Source: Truepera radiovictrix DSM 17093
GTDB lineage: Bacteria; Deinococcota; Deinococci; Deinococcales; Trueperaceae
Assembly (NCBI RefSeq): GCF_000092425.1
Contig: NC_014221.1
Coordinates: 338,001 to 402,000 of the forward strand
Reading direction: 5' to 3'
Length of the DNA stretch: 64,000 nucleotides
Positions 1-10,625 of the stretch are shown here, piece by piece (position 1 is the stretch's first letter; each line of letters starts with the position of its first letter). The notes under the pieces were generated by a model. The model saw nothing but the letters and a program-made list of their open reading frames with translations. It had not been told where the DNA came from and made no database searches. The position numbers and the translations under genes were made by a program.

Positions 1-471
1 CTTTTAGCAGGTTTCGCGGGTGGGGCGTTGGCCCAGTGGTTGCGGCTTCCGGGTGGGGCGGCGATCGGCGCCATGCTCGCCACGGCGGCGGTGAGCGTCC
101 TCTTGGGCGAGCGCGCGGCGGCGCTGCCACCCGGCCTGCCGTTTGTCGCCCTCGTGCTCGTCGGGGTCAGCGTCGGCAGCACGGTGCAGCGCGAGACGCT
201 CGCCCATGCGGGGCACCTGCTCCTACCCGCCCTGCTCATCCTGCTCTCGTTCTCCGTCTTCGGCGTCGCGCTGGCGCTCCTCATGCAGCGCGTTTTCGGT
301 TTCGACCTCACCACGGCGCTCTTCGCTACCGCTCCGGGCGGCATGTCCAACATGGCGATCCTGGCACAAGAGGCGGGGGGCAACGGGTTCGCCGTGGCGC
401 TGATTCACATGGTCCGCGTGATGGGAATTTTTCTCCTGCTGCCGCTTTTGACCGTGCTCTTCGGCCGGTAG
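1..471 (+). CDS. AbrB-family membrane protein, C-terminal part (5' end outside window)
   Basis: The reading frame is open from base 1, so the gene starts upstream and only the last ~156 codons are present. The visible part holds several hydrophobic segments and ends with the family hallmark: APGGMSNMAILAQEAG followed by VALIHMVRVMG. This matches the AbrB duplication domain of putative membrane transporters that were once annotated as ammonia monooxygenase or AbrB regulators. Function is unproven in the family; transport or membrane regulation is inferred. An in-frame TTG at 28 could be mistaken for a start, but the upstream codons read on as coding. Confidence 0.75.
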   Translation, partial: LLAGFAGGALAQWLRLPGGAAIGAMLATAAVSVLLGERAAALPPGLPFVALVLVGVSVGSTVQRETLAHAGHLLLPALLILLSFSVFGVALALLMQRVFGFDLTTALFATAPGGMSNMAILAQEAGGNGFAVALIHMVRVMGIFLLLPLLTVLFGR

Positions 472-493
472 CGTTTTAAGCCTCTAAATCTGC

Positions 494-499
494 TACAGT
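494..499 (+). promoter_or_regulatory. -10 box (TACAGT) of pspC gene, leaderless style
   Basis: TACAGT ends 5 nt before the ATG at 505. No good -35 hexamer and no Shine-Dalgarno are visible, which fits a leaderless transcript. Confidence 0.5.
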
Positions 500-504
500 A
501 GGCC

Positions 505-705
505 ATGAGCCAAGAAAAACGTCTGACGCGTTCGCAGCGCGACAAAAAGATCGGCGGGGTCTGCGCGGGGCTCGCCGAGTACCTAGGGATCGACGCCACC
601 ATCATCCGCCTCATCTTCGTGGTGCTCTTGTTCACGGGTGGGCCCGGGCTCATCCTCTACCTGGCGCTCTGGCTGATCCTGCCGCAGGGACCCAGCTACT
701 CGTGA
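505..705 (+). CDS. PspC domain protein
   Basis: A 66-aa protein made almost entirely of one PspC domain. The N-terminal part has the conserved stretch IGGVCAGLAEYLGIDATIIR (about residues 17-36), then one transmembrane segment (FVVLLFTGGPGLILYLALWL). PspC-domain proteins sit in the cytoplasmic membrane and in proteobacteria sense envelope stress, but stand-alone small versions are common and their role is mostly unknown. It stands alone, with its own -10 box and a terminator behind it. Confidence 0.88.
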   Translation: MSQEKRLTRSQRDKKIGGVCAGLAEYLGIDATIIRLIFVVLLFTGGPGLILYLALWLILPQGPSYS

Positions 706-727
706 GCGTTCGGCTGAACGTCTGACG

Positions 728-753
728 AAAGGGCGCGTTTTTCCGCGCCCTTT
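728..753. terminator. Bidirectional terminator between pspC and the epimerase gene
   Basis: A perfect 10-bp stem, AAAGGGCGCG / CGCGCCCTTT, with a T-rich 6-nt loop lies between two convergent genes. The stop codon of the minus-strand epimerase (752-754) lies at the edge of the stem. The A and T flanks let it work in both directions. Confidence 0.7.
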
Positions 754-1807
754 AGCGTGCGGGCGTCTGCGCTCTGGCTGCGTACCACGCCAGCGTCCGC
801 CTAAGCCCCTCCTCGACGGACACGTCGGGTTCAAAGCCCAAAAGCCGTTGCGCTCTGCTGATGTCCGCCCTCGAGTGGGCGATGTCGCCCGGACGGGGCG
901 GGTCGAAGCGCGGCTCGAGCCTCCGCAGGTCCTCGCGGCCCGTCACCTCGGCGAGCCGGTCTCGCAGCGTTTCGTATAACGCCCTGGTCGTCGTGGCGCC
1001 GCCGTTACCGACGTTAAAGACCTCGCCGAACGCCGCCGGATTCTCCGTCGTGGCGGCGAGCACGTTTGCCTGCACGACGTTACCGACGAAGCAGAAGTCG
1101 CGGGTGGCGGAGCCGTCGCCGAAGATCACCCCGCGCTGACCCGACAGCAGCCGCGCGGTCCACTTGGGGATCACCGCCGCGTAGGCGCCGTTGGGGTCCT
1201 GGCGCGGCCCGAAGATGTTGAAGTAGCGCAGCCCAATGGCCTCGAGGCCGTGCAGGCGGGTGAACACGCCCGCGTAGAGCTCGTCCATGGCCTTGCTCGC
1301 CGCGTACGGGGAGAGCGCGTCGCCGACCGCCTCTTCGCGCGCGGGGAGGGTTTCGGCGTTGCCGTAGACGGCGCTCGAGGAGGCGTACACAAAGCGCTTA
1401 AGCCCCCTTTCCTGCGCGGCAACGAGCAGGTTTAAAAACCCCGTGACGTTGCTCCGGTGGTTGAGAAGCGGGTCCTCGATGGAGCCCGGGACGGAGACGA
1501 ACGCCGCTTGGTGCAGCACGGCGTCGACGCCCGCGAGCGCCTCCCGGCAGGTCGCGAGGTCGCTGATATCCCCCTCGATAAAGCGCAAGCGCGACCAGGC
1601 GGCCTCGCCGACCGCCCGCTGGACCTCGTCTAAATTGTGGCGGTGGCCGGTCGCGAAGTTGTCGAGACCCACGACCCGTTGCTCGAGCTTTAGGAGCGTT
1701 TCGAGCAGGTGTGAACCGATAAACCCCGCGGCGCCGGTTACGAGCCACGTTCGGGGCGCCCTGCGCAAGCGCTCTTGCAGGAGGTGATAGGTTGTCGTTG
1801 TCGTCAT
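752..1807 (-). CDS. NAD-dependent UDP-sugar 4-epimerase, WbpP/TviC-like (SDR family)
   Basis: A 351-aa extended short-chain dehydrogenase. The NAD-binding motif TGAAGFIG is at residues 24-31 and the catalytic YxxxK at Y168/K172. The stretches LDNFATGHRHNLDEV, LRYFNIFGPRQDPNGAYAAV and GDGSATRDFCFV are those of the WbpP/TviC group of UDP-N-acetylglucosamine/UDP-GlcNAcA 4-epimerases used in surface polysaccharide synthesis. The start at 1807 was chosen because MTTTTTYHLLQERL lines up with WbpP N-termini; the frame stays open to 1960, and an ATG at 1819 is the alternative. Exact substrate (UDP-GlcNAc, UDP-GalNAc or the uronates) cannot be told. Confidence 0.88.
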   Translation of the reverse strand: MTTTTTYHLLQERLRRAPRTWLVTGAAGFIGSHLLETLLKLEQRVVGLDNFATGHRHNLDEVQRAVGEAAWSRLRFIEGDISDLATCREALAGVDAVLHQAAFVSVPGSIEDPLLNHRSNVTGFLNLLVAAQERGLKRFVYASSSAVYGNAETLPAREEAVGDALSPYAASKAMDELYAGVFTRLHGLEAIGLRYFNIFGPRQDPNGAYAAVIPKWTARLLSGQRGVIFGDGSATRDFCFVGNVVQANVLAATTENPAAFGEVFNVGNGGATTTRALYETLRDRLAEVTGREDLRRLEPRFDPPRPGDIAHSRADISRAQRLLGFEPDVSVEEGLRRTLAWYAARAQTPAR

Positions 1808-2056
1808 CACGCGTTCCATTCCCGGCGCCTGCGCTTCCCGCGTCCTGACGGGGGCGGTCTCAGCAGAGGTGCGCCTAGAGGCGCCGCAGCGCGTCTTGAG
1901 CGTTTTAGCCCATGGAAGCCATCGTAGCGCGCTGGCACTACGACAGCGGCGCACCTGCACCGCGCCTTCCGGGTACGCTGCACCTTACGCTACCGGCGTG
2001 TCGCGAGCGTGCCGCCCGCTGACGCGCGGCTGATATGGGGGTGATAGGCTTTAAGG

Positions 2057-2797
2057 ATGCGAATCTTGGTCTCGAACGACGATGGCATCTACTCCCCCGG
2101 TATCCGCGCGCTCGCCGAGGTCGCCAAGGAGTTTGGCGAGGTGCGCGTCGTTGCCCCCGACGTCGAGCAGTCGGCGATGGGGCACGCCATCACCATCTCG
2201 CGCCCCCTGACCTACCACGCGACCGCCATCAACGGCCTCGAGGGTTACCGCGTCAACGGTACCCCCGCCGACTGCGTCGCGCTCGGGGCGCACCTCTGGC
2301 AGGAGGTCGACCTCGTGCTCTCGGGGATCAACCTAGGGCTCAACTTGGGGCACAACGTCTGGCACTCGGGCACCGTGGCGGCGGCCAAGCAGGCGGCGTT
2401 TCTCGACATCCAGGCGATCGCCTTTAGCGCCCCCTACGAGGGGACGCCCCCCGACTACGAGGTGCTCAAACCCTTTGTCAAAGACATTATCGCGCGCCTG
2501 ATCGAGGATCCGCTCCCCTTGGTCAACGTCAACTTGCCGTACAACCCCAAGGGGGTGCGGTGGACGCGGCAGTCGGTGCGCCACTACGAGGGGAGCGTCG
2601 TCCCCGGCGAGGACCCGATGGGCCGCTCGCACTTCTGGTTCGCGGCCTACCCGCGCACGGGCGCTGAGAAGGGCACCGACCGCTGGGCGATCGAACACGA
2701 CTACGTCTCGCTCACCCCGTTGCGCCTCGACCTCACCGACGAGGGGCTCCTCGCCGACGCCGTCACCAAAGCCAAAGAGGCGCAGGTTGGCAAGTAG
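2057..2797 (+). CDS. surE: 5'/3'-nucleotidase SurE
   Basis: 246 aa, usual length for the family. It opens with [10 protein letters not shown], where D8 and D9 are the metal ligands, and continues with GTPADCV and [10 protein letters not shown] ... HSGTVAAA, all SurE signatures. The enzyme dephosphorylates nucleoside 5'- and 3'-monophosphates and is linked to stationary-phase survival. The ATG at 2057 has TAAGG directly before it, too close to work as a Shine-Dalgarno, so a short or absent leader is likely (possible -10 TAGGCT at 2045-2050). Confidence 0.95.
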   Translation: MRILVSNDDGIYSPGIRALAEVAKEFGEVRVVAPDVEQSAMGHAITISRPLTYHATAINGLEGYRVNGTPADCVALGAHLWQEVDLVLSGINLGLNLGHNVWHSGTVAAAKQAAFLDIQAIAFSAPYEGTPPDYEVLKPFVKDIIARLIEDPLPLVNVNLPYNPKGVRWTRQSVRHYEGSVVPGEDPMGRSHFWFAAYPRTGAEKGTDRWAIEHDYVSLTPLRLDLTDEGLLADAVTKAKEAQVGK

Positions 2798-2860
2798 GGG
2801 GTGACGTGTAGCGAGTGGCGCGTGGTCTGGGGCGCGGTTCCACAGGGCACGCGCCGCAAG

Positions 2861-3616
2861 CTATGCGCCCTCGGCTTCGGCGAGGTAGCGCGCGACCCAC
2901 GCGTCGGAGGTCTCGTCGGCGAGGCGCTCCATGGTGAGTCTCGGGAGCGACCAACCCGGTGGCGGCGCGAGCTCCAAAAAGTCGAGGATGCCCCGCACTG
3001 TCCCCTCGGGGTCGCGCACGTAGTCCTCGTAGACGACGGTGTAAGGGGTCGCCTCGAGGGCGTCGAAGAGCTCTTGCCAGCGCGCCTCGCGCAGGCTAAG
3101 CTCCTGGACGAGCCCGGAGAGCGCCGCGAAGTCGAAGTGAGCGCGCGCGCCCTCGCGGACCGCGTCGCCGTGGTAACGCTCCCACACCCCCGACTGCTGC
3201 GCGCGCCAAAAGGACACGGCTTGGCGCACCTTGTTGCGCCGCGTGAGGTAGACGAAGCGGACGCCCGGAAACACCGTCCGGATCAGCTCCGCCTCCGAAT
3301 GGGCGGCGCAGCCCCGAAGCGTCCGCAGCCCCGCGAAAAAGGGCGCCATGTCCGCGTCGAGCATCGCTTTGACGCCGAAGACGCCGTTTGGCGAGGCGGT
3401 CTGAAAGACGAGCGCGCGCAGGTAGTCGGGGACGGCCTCGGCCTCCTCGGCGCGGCCCGCTAGCCCGAAGCGCGCGAAGAGCTCCGGCCAGAAGCGGCGG
3501 TTGAAGTATTCGGTGGGCCGACCGGCGACGCCCGTGGCGCTAAGGGCGTCGCCGAGCGCCGAGGAGCCGCTGCGCGGGGTGGTGCAGAGCCAGTAGGTGG
3601 GGTTAGGCGGAGTCAC
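2861..3616 (-). CDS. Stf0-family sulfotransferase
   Basis: A 251-aa protein with the PAPS 5'-phosphosulfate loop PRSGSS at residues 14-19, GVAGRPTEYFN after it, and YLTRRNKVRQAVSFWRAQQ in the middle, which is the conserved core of the Stf0 (trehalose 2-sulfotransferase-like) family. It should move a sulfo group from PAPS to a sugar or glycolipid acceptor. It is the last gene of a minus-strand operon and starts with a GTG that overlaps the DUF6508 stop (GTGA), so the two are translationally coupled. Trehalose as acceptor is only a family precedent. Confidence 0.85.
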   Translation of the reverse strand: MTPPNPTYWLCTTPRSGSSALGDALSATGVAGRPTEYFNRRFWPELFARFGLAGRAEEAEAVPDYLRALVFQTASPNGVFGVKAMLDADMAPFFAGLRTLRGCAAHSEAELIRTVFPGVRFVYLTRRNKVRQAVSFWRAQQSGVWERYHGDAVREGARAHFDFAALSGLVQELSLREARWQELFDALEATPYTVVYEDYVRDPEGTVRGILDFLELAPPPGWSLPRLTMERLADETSDAWVARYLAEAEGA

Positions 3617-4017
3617 GCACCTTCTCCGTAAAGAACAGCCAGACGGTGCAAGAGCGCCGCGATGTGGCCCTTTGACACCATTAAGGGTAGATGGCCGTCA
3701 CAAAACCTGTCCTTGCGAACGTGCAGCGTGAGGAGCTTTAAGACGTCATCGAGGGGCGCCGTTTGTAACCGTTCGGGCTCGAGGTCGTAGCGCTCCGCTT
3801 CGCGCTGCCACTCTGGCCAGTTAAACCCCGGCATGATGAGACCAAAGGTGTAGAGCCGCTCGACAAACTCGGAAAGCTGCTCGTCCCAGAGGTGCGGACA
3901 AAAGAGGCTGACGCTAACGTCTATTCGGCTCGGTTGATAGTACCGATTCTCGAAAATCGGCAAAAACGTCAGCAGCTCGGCGACCTGTTTGGGGGTCGGT
4001 TCGGGTGTCCCCGTCAT
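3613..4017 (-). CDS. DUF6508 protein
   Basis: 134 aa, soluble. The signature [23 protein letters not shown], then [16 protein letters not shown] and [11 protein letters not shown], is that of the DUF6508 family of small bacterial proteins with no known function. Its ATG overlaps the permease stop (ATGA), and its own stop overlaps the sulfotransferase start. The coupling places it in one transcript with a sugar transporter and a sulfotransferase, but gives no direct hint of a role. Confidence 0.7.
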   Translation of the reverse strand: MTGTPEPTPKQVAELLTFLPIFENRYYQPSRIDVSVSLFCPHLWDEQLSEFVERLYTFGLIMPGFNWPEWQREAERYDLEPERLQTAPLDDVLKLLTLHVRKDRFCDGHLPLMVSKGHIAALLHRLAVLYGEGA

Positions 4018-4880
4018 CCCTTTACCGAACCCGCTAGGAGCCCGCGGATAAAGTAGCGGCCCAAGATGACGTAAATCAGCAGCGTCGGCAAGGCAGCGAG
4101 GATGGCGCCGGCCATCGGCAGGTTCCAGGCGACCGCTTGGCCCCCCGCGAGGTTGGCGAGCGCGACGGTGATGGGTTGTGAGCGCTGGCTGGTGAGCGTC
4201 ACGGCGAAGAGGAATTCGTTCCAGATCTGTGTAAACTGCCAGATGATGACCACCACGAAGCCCGAGACAGAGAGCGGAAAGACGACGCGCCAGTAGAGGC
4301 CGAAAAAGCCGGCGCCGTCGATTTTACCAGCTTCTAACATCTCGTCGGGGATCTCGGCGTAGAAGTTGCGGAAGATGAGCGTGGTAATCGGCAGCCCGTA
4401 GACGATGTGGGTGAGGATAAGCCCCCACAGGCTGCCGTAGAGCCCGATGTCGCTCAAGAAACGAAAGAGCGGGATGAGGACGCTCTGGTAGGGGATGAAC
4501 ATACCGAACAAGATGAGTGGAAAGACGATGTTCGCCCCCGGAAAGCGCCACTTCGAGAGGACGTAGCCGTTAAGCGAACCCAAAAGGGCCGAGCCCAGGG
4601 TGGCGACCACGGTGAGCACGAGGCTGTTGCGCAGGGTAGGAGCGAAGGCGTTCCAAGCGTCGGCGAAAGAGCGCCAGTTGGGCGTCTCGGGGAGCCGCCA
4701 GGTGTTGGCTAGGGTGATCTCGGCGGGGGTCTTGAGGCTGGTAATTACCACCAGGTAGACGGGTAAGAGGTAAAAGAGCGACGCGAGCACGAGGAGCGCG
4801 TAGACCAGCCAGCGCCCGCGCGCGCTGCGTTTCGGGCGGGTGTGGGCCTCGGGCGCGGTGTAGGTGCGGACCGTGGTCAC
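4014..4880 (-). CDS. Sugar ABC transporter permease (MalG-type)
   Basis: 288 aa with about six transmembrane segments. The cytoplasmic EAA loop reads [20 protein letters not shown], the docking site for the ATPase. The GTG start at 4880 was chosen because AGGTGAGG lies just upstream and the start overlaps the stop of the MalF-type permease (GTGA); the longer open frame to 5162 is antisense-like read-through. With the next two genes it forms a CUT1-type importer, here most like the Thermus glucose/mannose system. No ATPase gene is nearby, so a shared MalK-type ATPase must be encoded elsewhere. Confidence 0.92.
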   Translation of the reverse strand: MTTVRTYTAPEAHTRPKRSARGRWLVYALLVLASLFYLLPVYLVVITSLKTPAEITLANTWRLPETPNWRSFADAWNAFAPTLRNSLVLTVVATLGSALLGSLNGYVLSKWRFPGANIVFPLILFGMFIPYQSVLIPLFRFLSDIGLYGSLWGLILTHIVYGLPITTLIFRNFYAEIPDEMLEAGKIDGAGFFGLYWRVVFPLSVSGFVVVIIWQFTQIWNEFLFAVTLTSQRSQPITVALANLAGGQAVAWNLPMAGAILAALPTLLIYVILGRYFIRGLLAGSVKG

Positions 4881-5995
4881 CGCCTCACCTCCGTTTTCAG
4901 GCTCGAGTACAGATAGGGGATGATCACCGCGGCGACCAGGATAAGGAGCACGATGGCAATAGCCGCCCCCTCGGCGAACTGGTTGGCGCGAAACGCGCGC
5001 AGGTACATGAGGAGCGCCGGCACGTCGGTCGTGGCGTTGTCGGCGCCGGCCATGGCGAAGACCAAGTCGAAGATCTTGAGGCTGATGTGGCCCAGGATGA
5101 TCATCGCCGAGAGCGTGATGGGGGCTAGCAGCGGCAAGATGACGTGCCGGTAGAGTTGCCATTCACTCGCCCCGTCGCTGCGGGCGGCTTCGCGCAGCTC
5201 GTCGGGGATGCCGCGCAGCCCCGCTAGGTAGAGCGCCATGGTGTAGCCCGACATCTGCCACACGGCCGCCAAGATAATACCGATGAAAGCGAGGTTAAAC
5301 CCGTGCGTCTCGGGAAAGGGGAGGATGACGGTGCGCCGCGCGCCGGTAAAGGTCCACGCGACGAGCCCGAGCGTGATCACCCCGAAGGCGAGGGTGCGGG
5401 TACGGTCGCCGCGCCTCAGCGCTCGCACGAAGAGCAGCGCGAAGATAAGCGACACGAGCAGGCCGGTGAAAAAAGGCAGATCCTGCCAGTTAAACTGCCA
5501 CACCTGCGTGCGCGACGCGAGCCAGCGGAAGTCGCCCGGCGGCAGCCCGACGAGCGTCGGCAGCACGTTGAGGCCCCCCTGCGGCTGCAAGAGCCAGCGC
5601 CAGATGGTCCCCGTGACGATAAACGCGAGCGCCATCGGGAAGAGGAACACGGTGCGAAAGAGCCCCTCGCCGCGGACGTTTTGCTCTAACAGCACCGCGA
5701 GCCCGAGACCCAGCCCCAAGCACCCCGCGAGGAAAAAGAGGGTGAAGAAAAAGGTGTTGACCAGGTCCTGGCGGAACCTCGCTTCGGAGGGGGCGGTAAA
5801 GAGCTGCCGGTAGTTCTCGAAGCCGATAAATTCGAGCTGGGGCTCGAGCGCGAGCGCCTGCAAGGGGTCTTTACCCCAGTTGGTCAAGGACACCCAAAAG
5901 GTTTGGCCGATAAAACCGTAGACGAAGATGCCGAGCAGAACGAGTGAGGGCAGCAGCATAAGGACTGCTGTCAGCCGGTCGCGTGAAAAGCGCAT
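4877..5995 (-). CDS. Sugar ABC transporter permease (MalF-type)
   Basis: 372 aa, longer than the usual ~300 aa because of an extra pair of hydrophobic segments and a loop near residues 170-225 ([20 protein letters not shown] region). The EAA loop is [20 protein letters not shown] near residue 285. It pairs with the MalG-type permease downstream (4-nt overlap) and the binding protein upstream. The enlarged periplasmic or membrane domain is also my memory of Thermus glucose/mannose permeases. Confidence 0.92.
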   Translation of the reverse strand: MRFSRDRLTAVLMLLPSLVLLGIFVYGFIGQTFWVSLTNWGKDPLQALALEPQLEFIGFENYRQLFTAPSEARFRQDLVNTFFFTLFFLAGCLGLGLGLAVLLEQNVRGEGLFRTVFLFPMALAFIVTGTIWRWLLQPQGGLNVLPTLVGLPPGDFRWLASRTQVWQFNWQDLPFFTGLLVSLIFALLFVRALRRGDRTRTLAFGVITLGLVAWTFTGARRTVILPFPETHGFNLAFIGIILAAVWQMSGYTMALYLAGLRGIPDELREAARSDGASEWQLYRHVILPLLAPITLSAMIILGHISLKIFDLVFAMAGADNATTDVPALLMYLRAFRANQFAEGAAIAIVLLILVAAVIIPYLYSSLKTEVRR

Positions 5996-6053
5996 GGTGG
6001 TCGGGGGGACCCCGCACCCCCTTTCGTAGACTCGTGGGTTTGAAAGAAGATGA

Positions 6054-6073
6054 GGATACCGAGCCCGGTATCC
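6054..6073 (-). terminator. Stem-loop between binding-protein and permease genes
   Basis: An 8-bp perfect stem GGATACCG / CGGTATCC with a 4-nt loop in the 106-bp gap after the binding-protein gene. On the minus strand it is followed by a weak TCTTCTTTC tract. Such intercistronic stems commonly protect the upstream message or partly terminate, giving more binding protein than permease; that role is inferred here. Confidence 0.5.
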
Positions 6074-6101
6074 CCACCGTGAACCGACTGGGGTTGTGGC
6101 G

Positions 6102-7337
6102 CTACCCGCCGATACCCGTGCGGGTCGCCAGCTCCTGCGCCGCCGCGCCCGCTTGCTGCGCGTCGCCGGAGCTGAGGTAGGTCTCTAACACGTTGGCGAA
6201 CTCGCTCATAAAGGTCTGGTTGGCGGCAGCGCCGTGGACGAGCGAGCCGACTTGGCGGTCGGTGCTGTAGTCCTCGTAGGCCGACTGGAGATAGGCGTTG
6301 TAGAGGCTGATGTCCGAGTCCAGACGCGGCGAGATGGAGCCCTTAAGCGGGTTGAAGACGTCTTGGCCCTCGCGCGAACCCACCAGGCGCAGCCAGTTGA
6401 GCGTCGCTTCGCGGTTGGGGGCGCCGACCGGCAACCCGAAAGCGTCGGCCAGGAGCATAAAGACGCCGTCGGTGCCCGGCGACGCGGCCCAACCGAAGTC
6501 GGTTTCGGGTTCTAGGCCGAGCGTGGTGGTCATGTACCCCGCGGCCCAGTCGCCCATGATGTTAAAGGCGGCCTCGCCGGCGACGAGGCGGTCGGTCGCT
6601 TGCTGCCACGACAGCCCCGCCGCGTCGTCGTTCGTGCAGGCCATGATCTCGCCGAAAGTCTCCCACACCCCGACCGCTTCGGGGGAATCGAACGCCAGCT
6701 CCCCCGACCAGAGGGCGTCGTAGTTGTCGGGCCCTAAAACGGCCAGGGCGACCGACTCCCAAAGGTGCTGCTGCGTCCAGTTCTCGCCGAGCACCAAGGG
6801 GGTCACGCCCTGCTCTTGGAGCGTCGGGCAGACCTCCAAAAAGGCCTCCCACGAGGTCGGCACCTCGATACCCCACCCCTCTAAGTTAGCGGGCACGTAC
6901 CACATCACGTTCGAGCGGTGAACGTTGACGGGGACGCTCCAGATACCCTCGTCGGTGCTGCTCAGCTCGAGCAGCCCCTCGGGGAAGACCTCGTTCCACC
7001 CCTCCTCCTCGAAGAGCGGCGTGAGGTCCTCCATGCGGCCAGCCGCCACCCACGTGCCGATCAGCTCCTGGCCCGCGTGGACCTGGAAGGTGTCGGGGGG
7101 GTCGCCGCCCAACATGCGGGTGGTCAAAACCGCGCGCGCGTTGACCCCCGCGCCGCCCGTCACGGTCGCGTTGACGACCTCCGTGCCGGGGTAGCGCTCC
7201 TCGTAAAGGTCGATTAGCGCCTCTAGCGCCGGCCCCTCGTCACCGGCCCACCACGAGAAGATCTCGAGCTGCTGCGCCTGCGCCACCGATAGGGAGGACG
7301 CGCCAAGAAGAGCCCCGATGCAAAGCCGTTTCACCAT
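6102..7337 (-). CDS. Glucose/mannose ABC transporter substrate-binding protein
   Basis: 411 aa with a signal peptide cut after AQA (residue 21). The mature part is very close to the Thermus thermophilus glucose-binding protein: [67 protein letters not shown] and FNPLKGSI are conserved almost word for word. It should bind glucose or mannose in the periplasm and hand it to the two permeases downstream. GGAGGAGAG sits right before the ATG. It is the first gene of the operon. Confidence 0.95.
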   Translation of the reverse strand: MVKRLCIGALLGASSLSVAQAQQLEIFSWWAGDEGPALEALIDLYEERYPGTEVVNATVTGGAGVNARAVLTTRMLGGDPPDTFQVHAGQELIGTWVAAGRMEDLTPLFEEEGWNEVFPEGLLELSSTDEGIWSVPVNVHRSNVMWYVPANLEGWGIEVPTSWEAFLEVCPTLQEQGVTPLVLGENWTQQHLWESVALAVLGPDNYDALWSGELAFDSPEAVGVWETFGEIMACTNDDAAGLSWQQATDRLVAGEAAFNIMGDWAAGYMTTTLGLEPETDFGWAASPGTDGVFMLLADAFGLPVGAPNREATLNWLRLVGSREGQDVFNPLKGSISPRLDSDISLYNAYLQSAYEDYSTDRQVGSLVHGAAANQTFMSEFANVLETYLSSGDAQQAGAAAQELATRTGIGG

Positions 7338-7459
7338 CTCTCCTCCGGTTGACTTGCTACAGGTTTACGTCGCTTGTTTTGGTCAAGCAGGCTGATTCTA
7401 CACCATGCGGGGCGGGGTAGCGCGCTGCACCCCGGAAGCGCCCCAAACGCTCCTCGGGG

Positions 7460-8710
7460 CTAAACGCCGCCCGACTCGCCAAGGAGCCGCTCGAGCCGCG
7501 CTTTGACGAGCGCAAGCCGCGGGTCGCGTGCGGGCAGCAGCTGCGTCAGCCGCAGCAGCACCTCGAAGTCGCCCGGCGCCTGCGCCCCTTTGAGGGTGTA
7601 GCGCCACATCAGCTCGGCGTCGTCGCTGCTCGCCACGGCCGCCTGCACCGCGCTGGCGAGGTAGTCGCGCCACTCGCTCAGGAAAGGGGATTCGGAGGTG
7701 CAAAAAAGTGGACCACCGTAGTGCGCGAGCGCCCCCGCGACGTCGCCCGCTTGCAGCCGCCTTTCGACCTCGAGGGCGTCGACCGCGCACGGCGTGGTGA
7801 GCCGGTAGGGCCTCGAGGCGACGCCCCCCCCGAGCTGCTTGCGCAGCCCCGAGACCTCGGCTTTGAGGGTGCTTAGGCTGACGGGTTGGTCGCCGTAGAG
7901 GTGCGCGTGCAGCGCGTCGAGGGTGAGCCCCTGCGGGCAGAGCGCGAGGATCGCGAGGATCTCGAGGCGGCGTGGGGTGAGCTCGAGGCGCCGGTTGCTG
8001 GCGTAAGCGGCCGCTTCCCCGCAGAGGGTGAGCTGCAAAGGGGCGGGTGCTAGGGGGGTAGGGGGGCCGAACACCGCCGCGTAGCCGTAGCCCTCGAGCC
8101 GCGCCTCGATATAGCGCGCGAGCGCCGTTGCCGTGACCAGCCCCAGACCGTTGGCCTTTTGCCAGGTGGTCGAAAAGTCGAGCACGCCGATAGGGAGACC
8201 CGTGCGGGGGTCGCGGATGGGCGCCGAGTAGCACACCCAGTCGTGCACCGCCTGCAAAAAGTGCTCGGCGGAGAAGACCCGCGAAGGCTTGGCGGTGCGC
8301 AGCGCCAGCGCGAGCGCGTTCGTCCCCACGCTGCGCTCGTCCCAGTGACCGCCGGGAACGAAGTGCAGCCCCTCGGCGCGGCGCTGCATGTGGCGGCTGC
8401 TGTGGGTCCAAAGGAGCTTTCCCGAAGCGTCGGCGACCCCCACGATGAGGTCCTGGTCCTCGGCTGCGCGCTTCATCTCGGCGAGCAGCGGTTTGGCGGC
8501 GGCGTAGAGCAGTGAGCTCTGCCACTCGCGCAGGGTTTCGTCGGGGTCGTCGACGGGGGCGGCGGCGCGCAAGGGGCTCACAGCGCGCCTCGAGCGCTGC
8601 CACGAGGTCACGATGTCTCGGGGCGCTTCCGGTTGAACCTGGTCGTGGATATAAGAAGCCCAAGCGCGCTCGAGGCGTCGCCTCAAGGTTGCGAGTTCTG
8701 CTTCGTCCAC
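7460..8710 (-). CDS. GAF-type transcriptional regulator with C-terminal winged-helix/BTAD-like region
   Basis: 416 aa. The N-terminal half has the signature of AcoR-type GAF regulators: IVTSWQRSR, GVADASGKLLW, DERSVGTNALALAL, HDWVCYSAPIRDP, GVLDFSTTW. The C-terminal part (RRLEILAILALCPQGLTLDALHAHLYGD then STLKAEVSGLRKQLGG) looks like a winged helix of the OmpR/SARP kind, and a helical tail follows; there is no sigma-54 AAA domain. The GTG at 8710 is preferred because GGAGGG lies upstream. Lying upstream of the sugar-uptake operon on the same strand, it may control it; that is inference. Confidence 0.75.
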   Translation of the reverse strand: MDEAELATLRRRLERAWASYIHDQVQPEAPRDIVTSWQRSRRAVSPLRAAAPVDDPDETLREWQSSLLYAAAKPLLAEMKRAAEDQDLIVGVADASGKLLWTHSSRHMQRRAEGLHFVPGGHWDERSVGTNALALALRTAKPSRVFSAEHFLQAVHDWVCYSAPIRDPRTGLPIGVLDFSTTWQKANGLGLVTATALARYIEARLEGYGYAAVFGPPTPLAPAPLQLTLCGEAAAYASNRRLELTPRRLEILAILALCPQGLTLDALHAHLYGDQPVSLSTLKAEVSGLRKQLGGGVASRPYRLTTPCAVDALEVERRLQAGDVAGALAHYGGPLFCTSESPFLSEWRDYLASAVQAAVASSDDAELMWRYTLKGAQAPGDFEVLLRLTQLLPARDPRLALVKARLERLLGESGGV

Positions 8711-8867
8711 GCGACCTGTTACCCTCCCTCGCCCCCCGTCGCAGTGTTTACCAGCTGCGCTACTATGACGTGTTCCAGAATTATAGCCGCTTTCAGCTCT
8801 CGGTGGAGGTCGTCGGGGTGGTGTATTTGTATGCACGCTGGTCGTGAGCGCCATAAAAGCTGTTAAA

Positions 8868-8916
8868 CTTGCGCGAACCCCAAGCGAGTGCCCAACCCCT
8901 GGGGGGTTCGCGCAAG
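8868..8916. repeat. 14-bp inverted repeat in CRISPR leader region
   Basis: The 338-bp stretch 8711-9048 holds no convincing gene. It contains CTTGCGCGAACCCC (8868-8881) and its exact inverted copy GGGGTTCGCGCAAG (8903-8916) with 21 nt between. A third partial copy, GGTTCGCGCAA, lies at about 8994-9004, near the first CRISPR repeat. The region is the probable CRISPR leader, because the repeats end in ATTGAAAC reading away from it. A possible -10 (TATGCT, 9037-9042) ends 6 nt before the first repeat. Confidence 0.7.
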
Positions 8917-9048
8917 CCGCTTTTTGCGTGAGCGGCGAGAACTTTGATAACTAAGAAGCCGTGCCAAAGGCTGCGCGAAGCGCGTTGCGGACAGGTTCGC
9001 GCAAAGCGGTGCTGGAGAAACGTCTCTGACGCGTGCTATGCTGCGACC

Positions 9049-10383
<1,335 letters not shown>

Positions 10384-10611
10384 GCGGGTGTGACGGGCGA
10401 TGTCCTTCTCCCGTTTGGCGATGCGGTGCCGGTCGGGCTGCGGGCGTTGCTGCTCCGCCGCTATCCTCTTGAGGTGTTCGTCAACGACCCGAATTTCGCC
10501 CTCGATACGTGCGCAAACCCTCTTGTTTTGACCCACACTGTACCTTGTCCGTTGCCCCTCATCGGTCGTGGGCCCTGAAGCGCCGGAGGTCTGTGAAGGC
10601 TGCTGCGGCAC
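10384..10611 (-). pseudogene. Possible ORF truncated by the CRISPR array
   Basis: On the minus strand a frame opens with GTG at 10611 and runs 76 codons with a protein-like, charged, helical sequence ([34 protein letters not shown]) before entering the last CRISPR repeat. It continues through two repeats and stops at 10243. The repeat-encoded tail ([11 protein letters not shown]) is clearly not native. This may be a gene whose 3' end was lost to the array, or a chance ORF. I do not recognise a family. It is divergent from recG, whose -10 box lies at 10614-10619. Confidence 0.35.
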
Positions 10612-10613
10612 GC

Positions 10614-10619
10614 TAAACT
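10614..10619 (+). promoter_or_regulatory. -10 box (TAAACT) of recG, leaderless style
   Basis: TAAACT ends 6 nt before the GTG start of recG at 10626. No Shine-Dalgarno at a usable distance is visible. Confidence 0.45.
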
Positions 10620-10625
10620 AGAGGC

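Noticed and set aside
2801-3463. 220-codon plus-strand ORF opposite the sulfotransferase
   Set aside because: No recognisable motif; the minus-strand frame has the PRSGSS loop and coupled start/stop overlaps.
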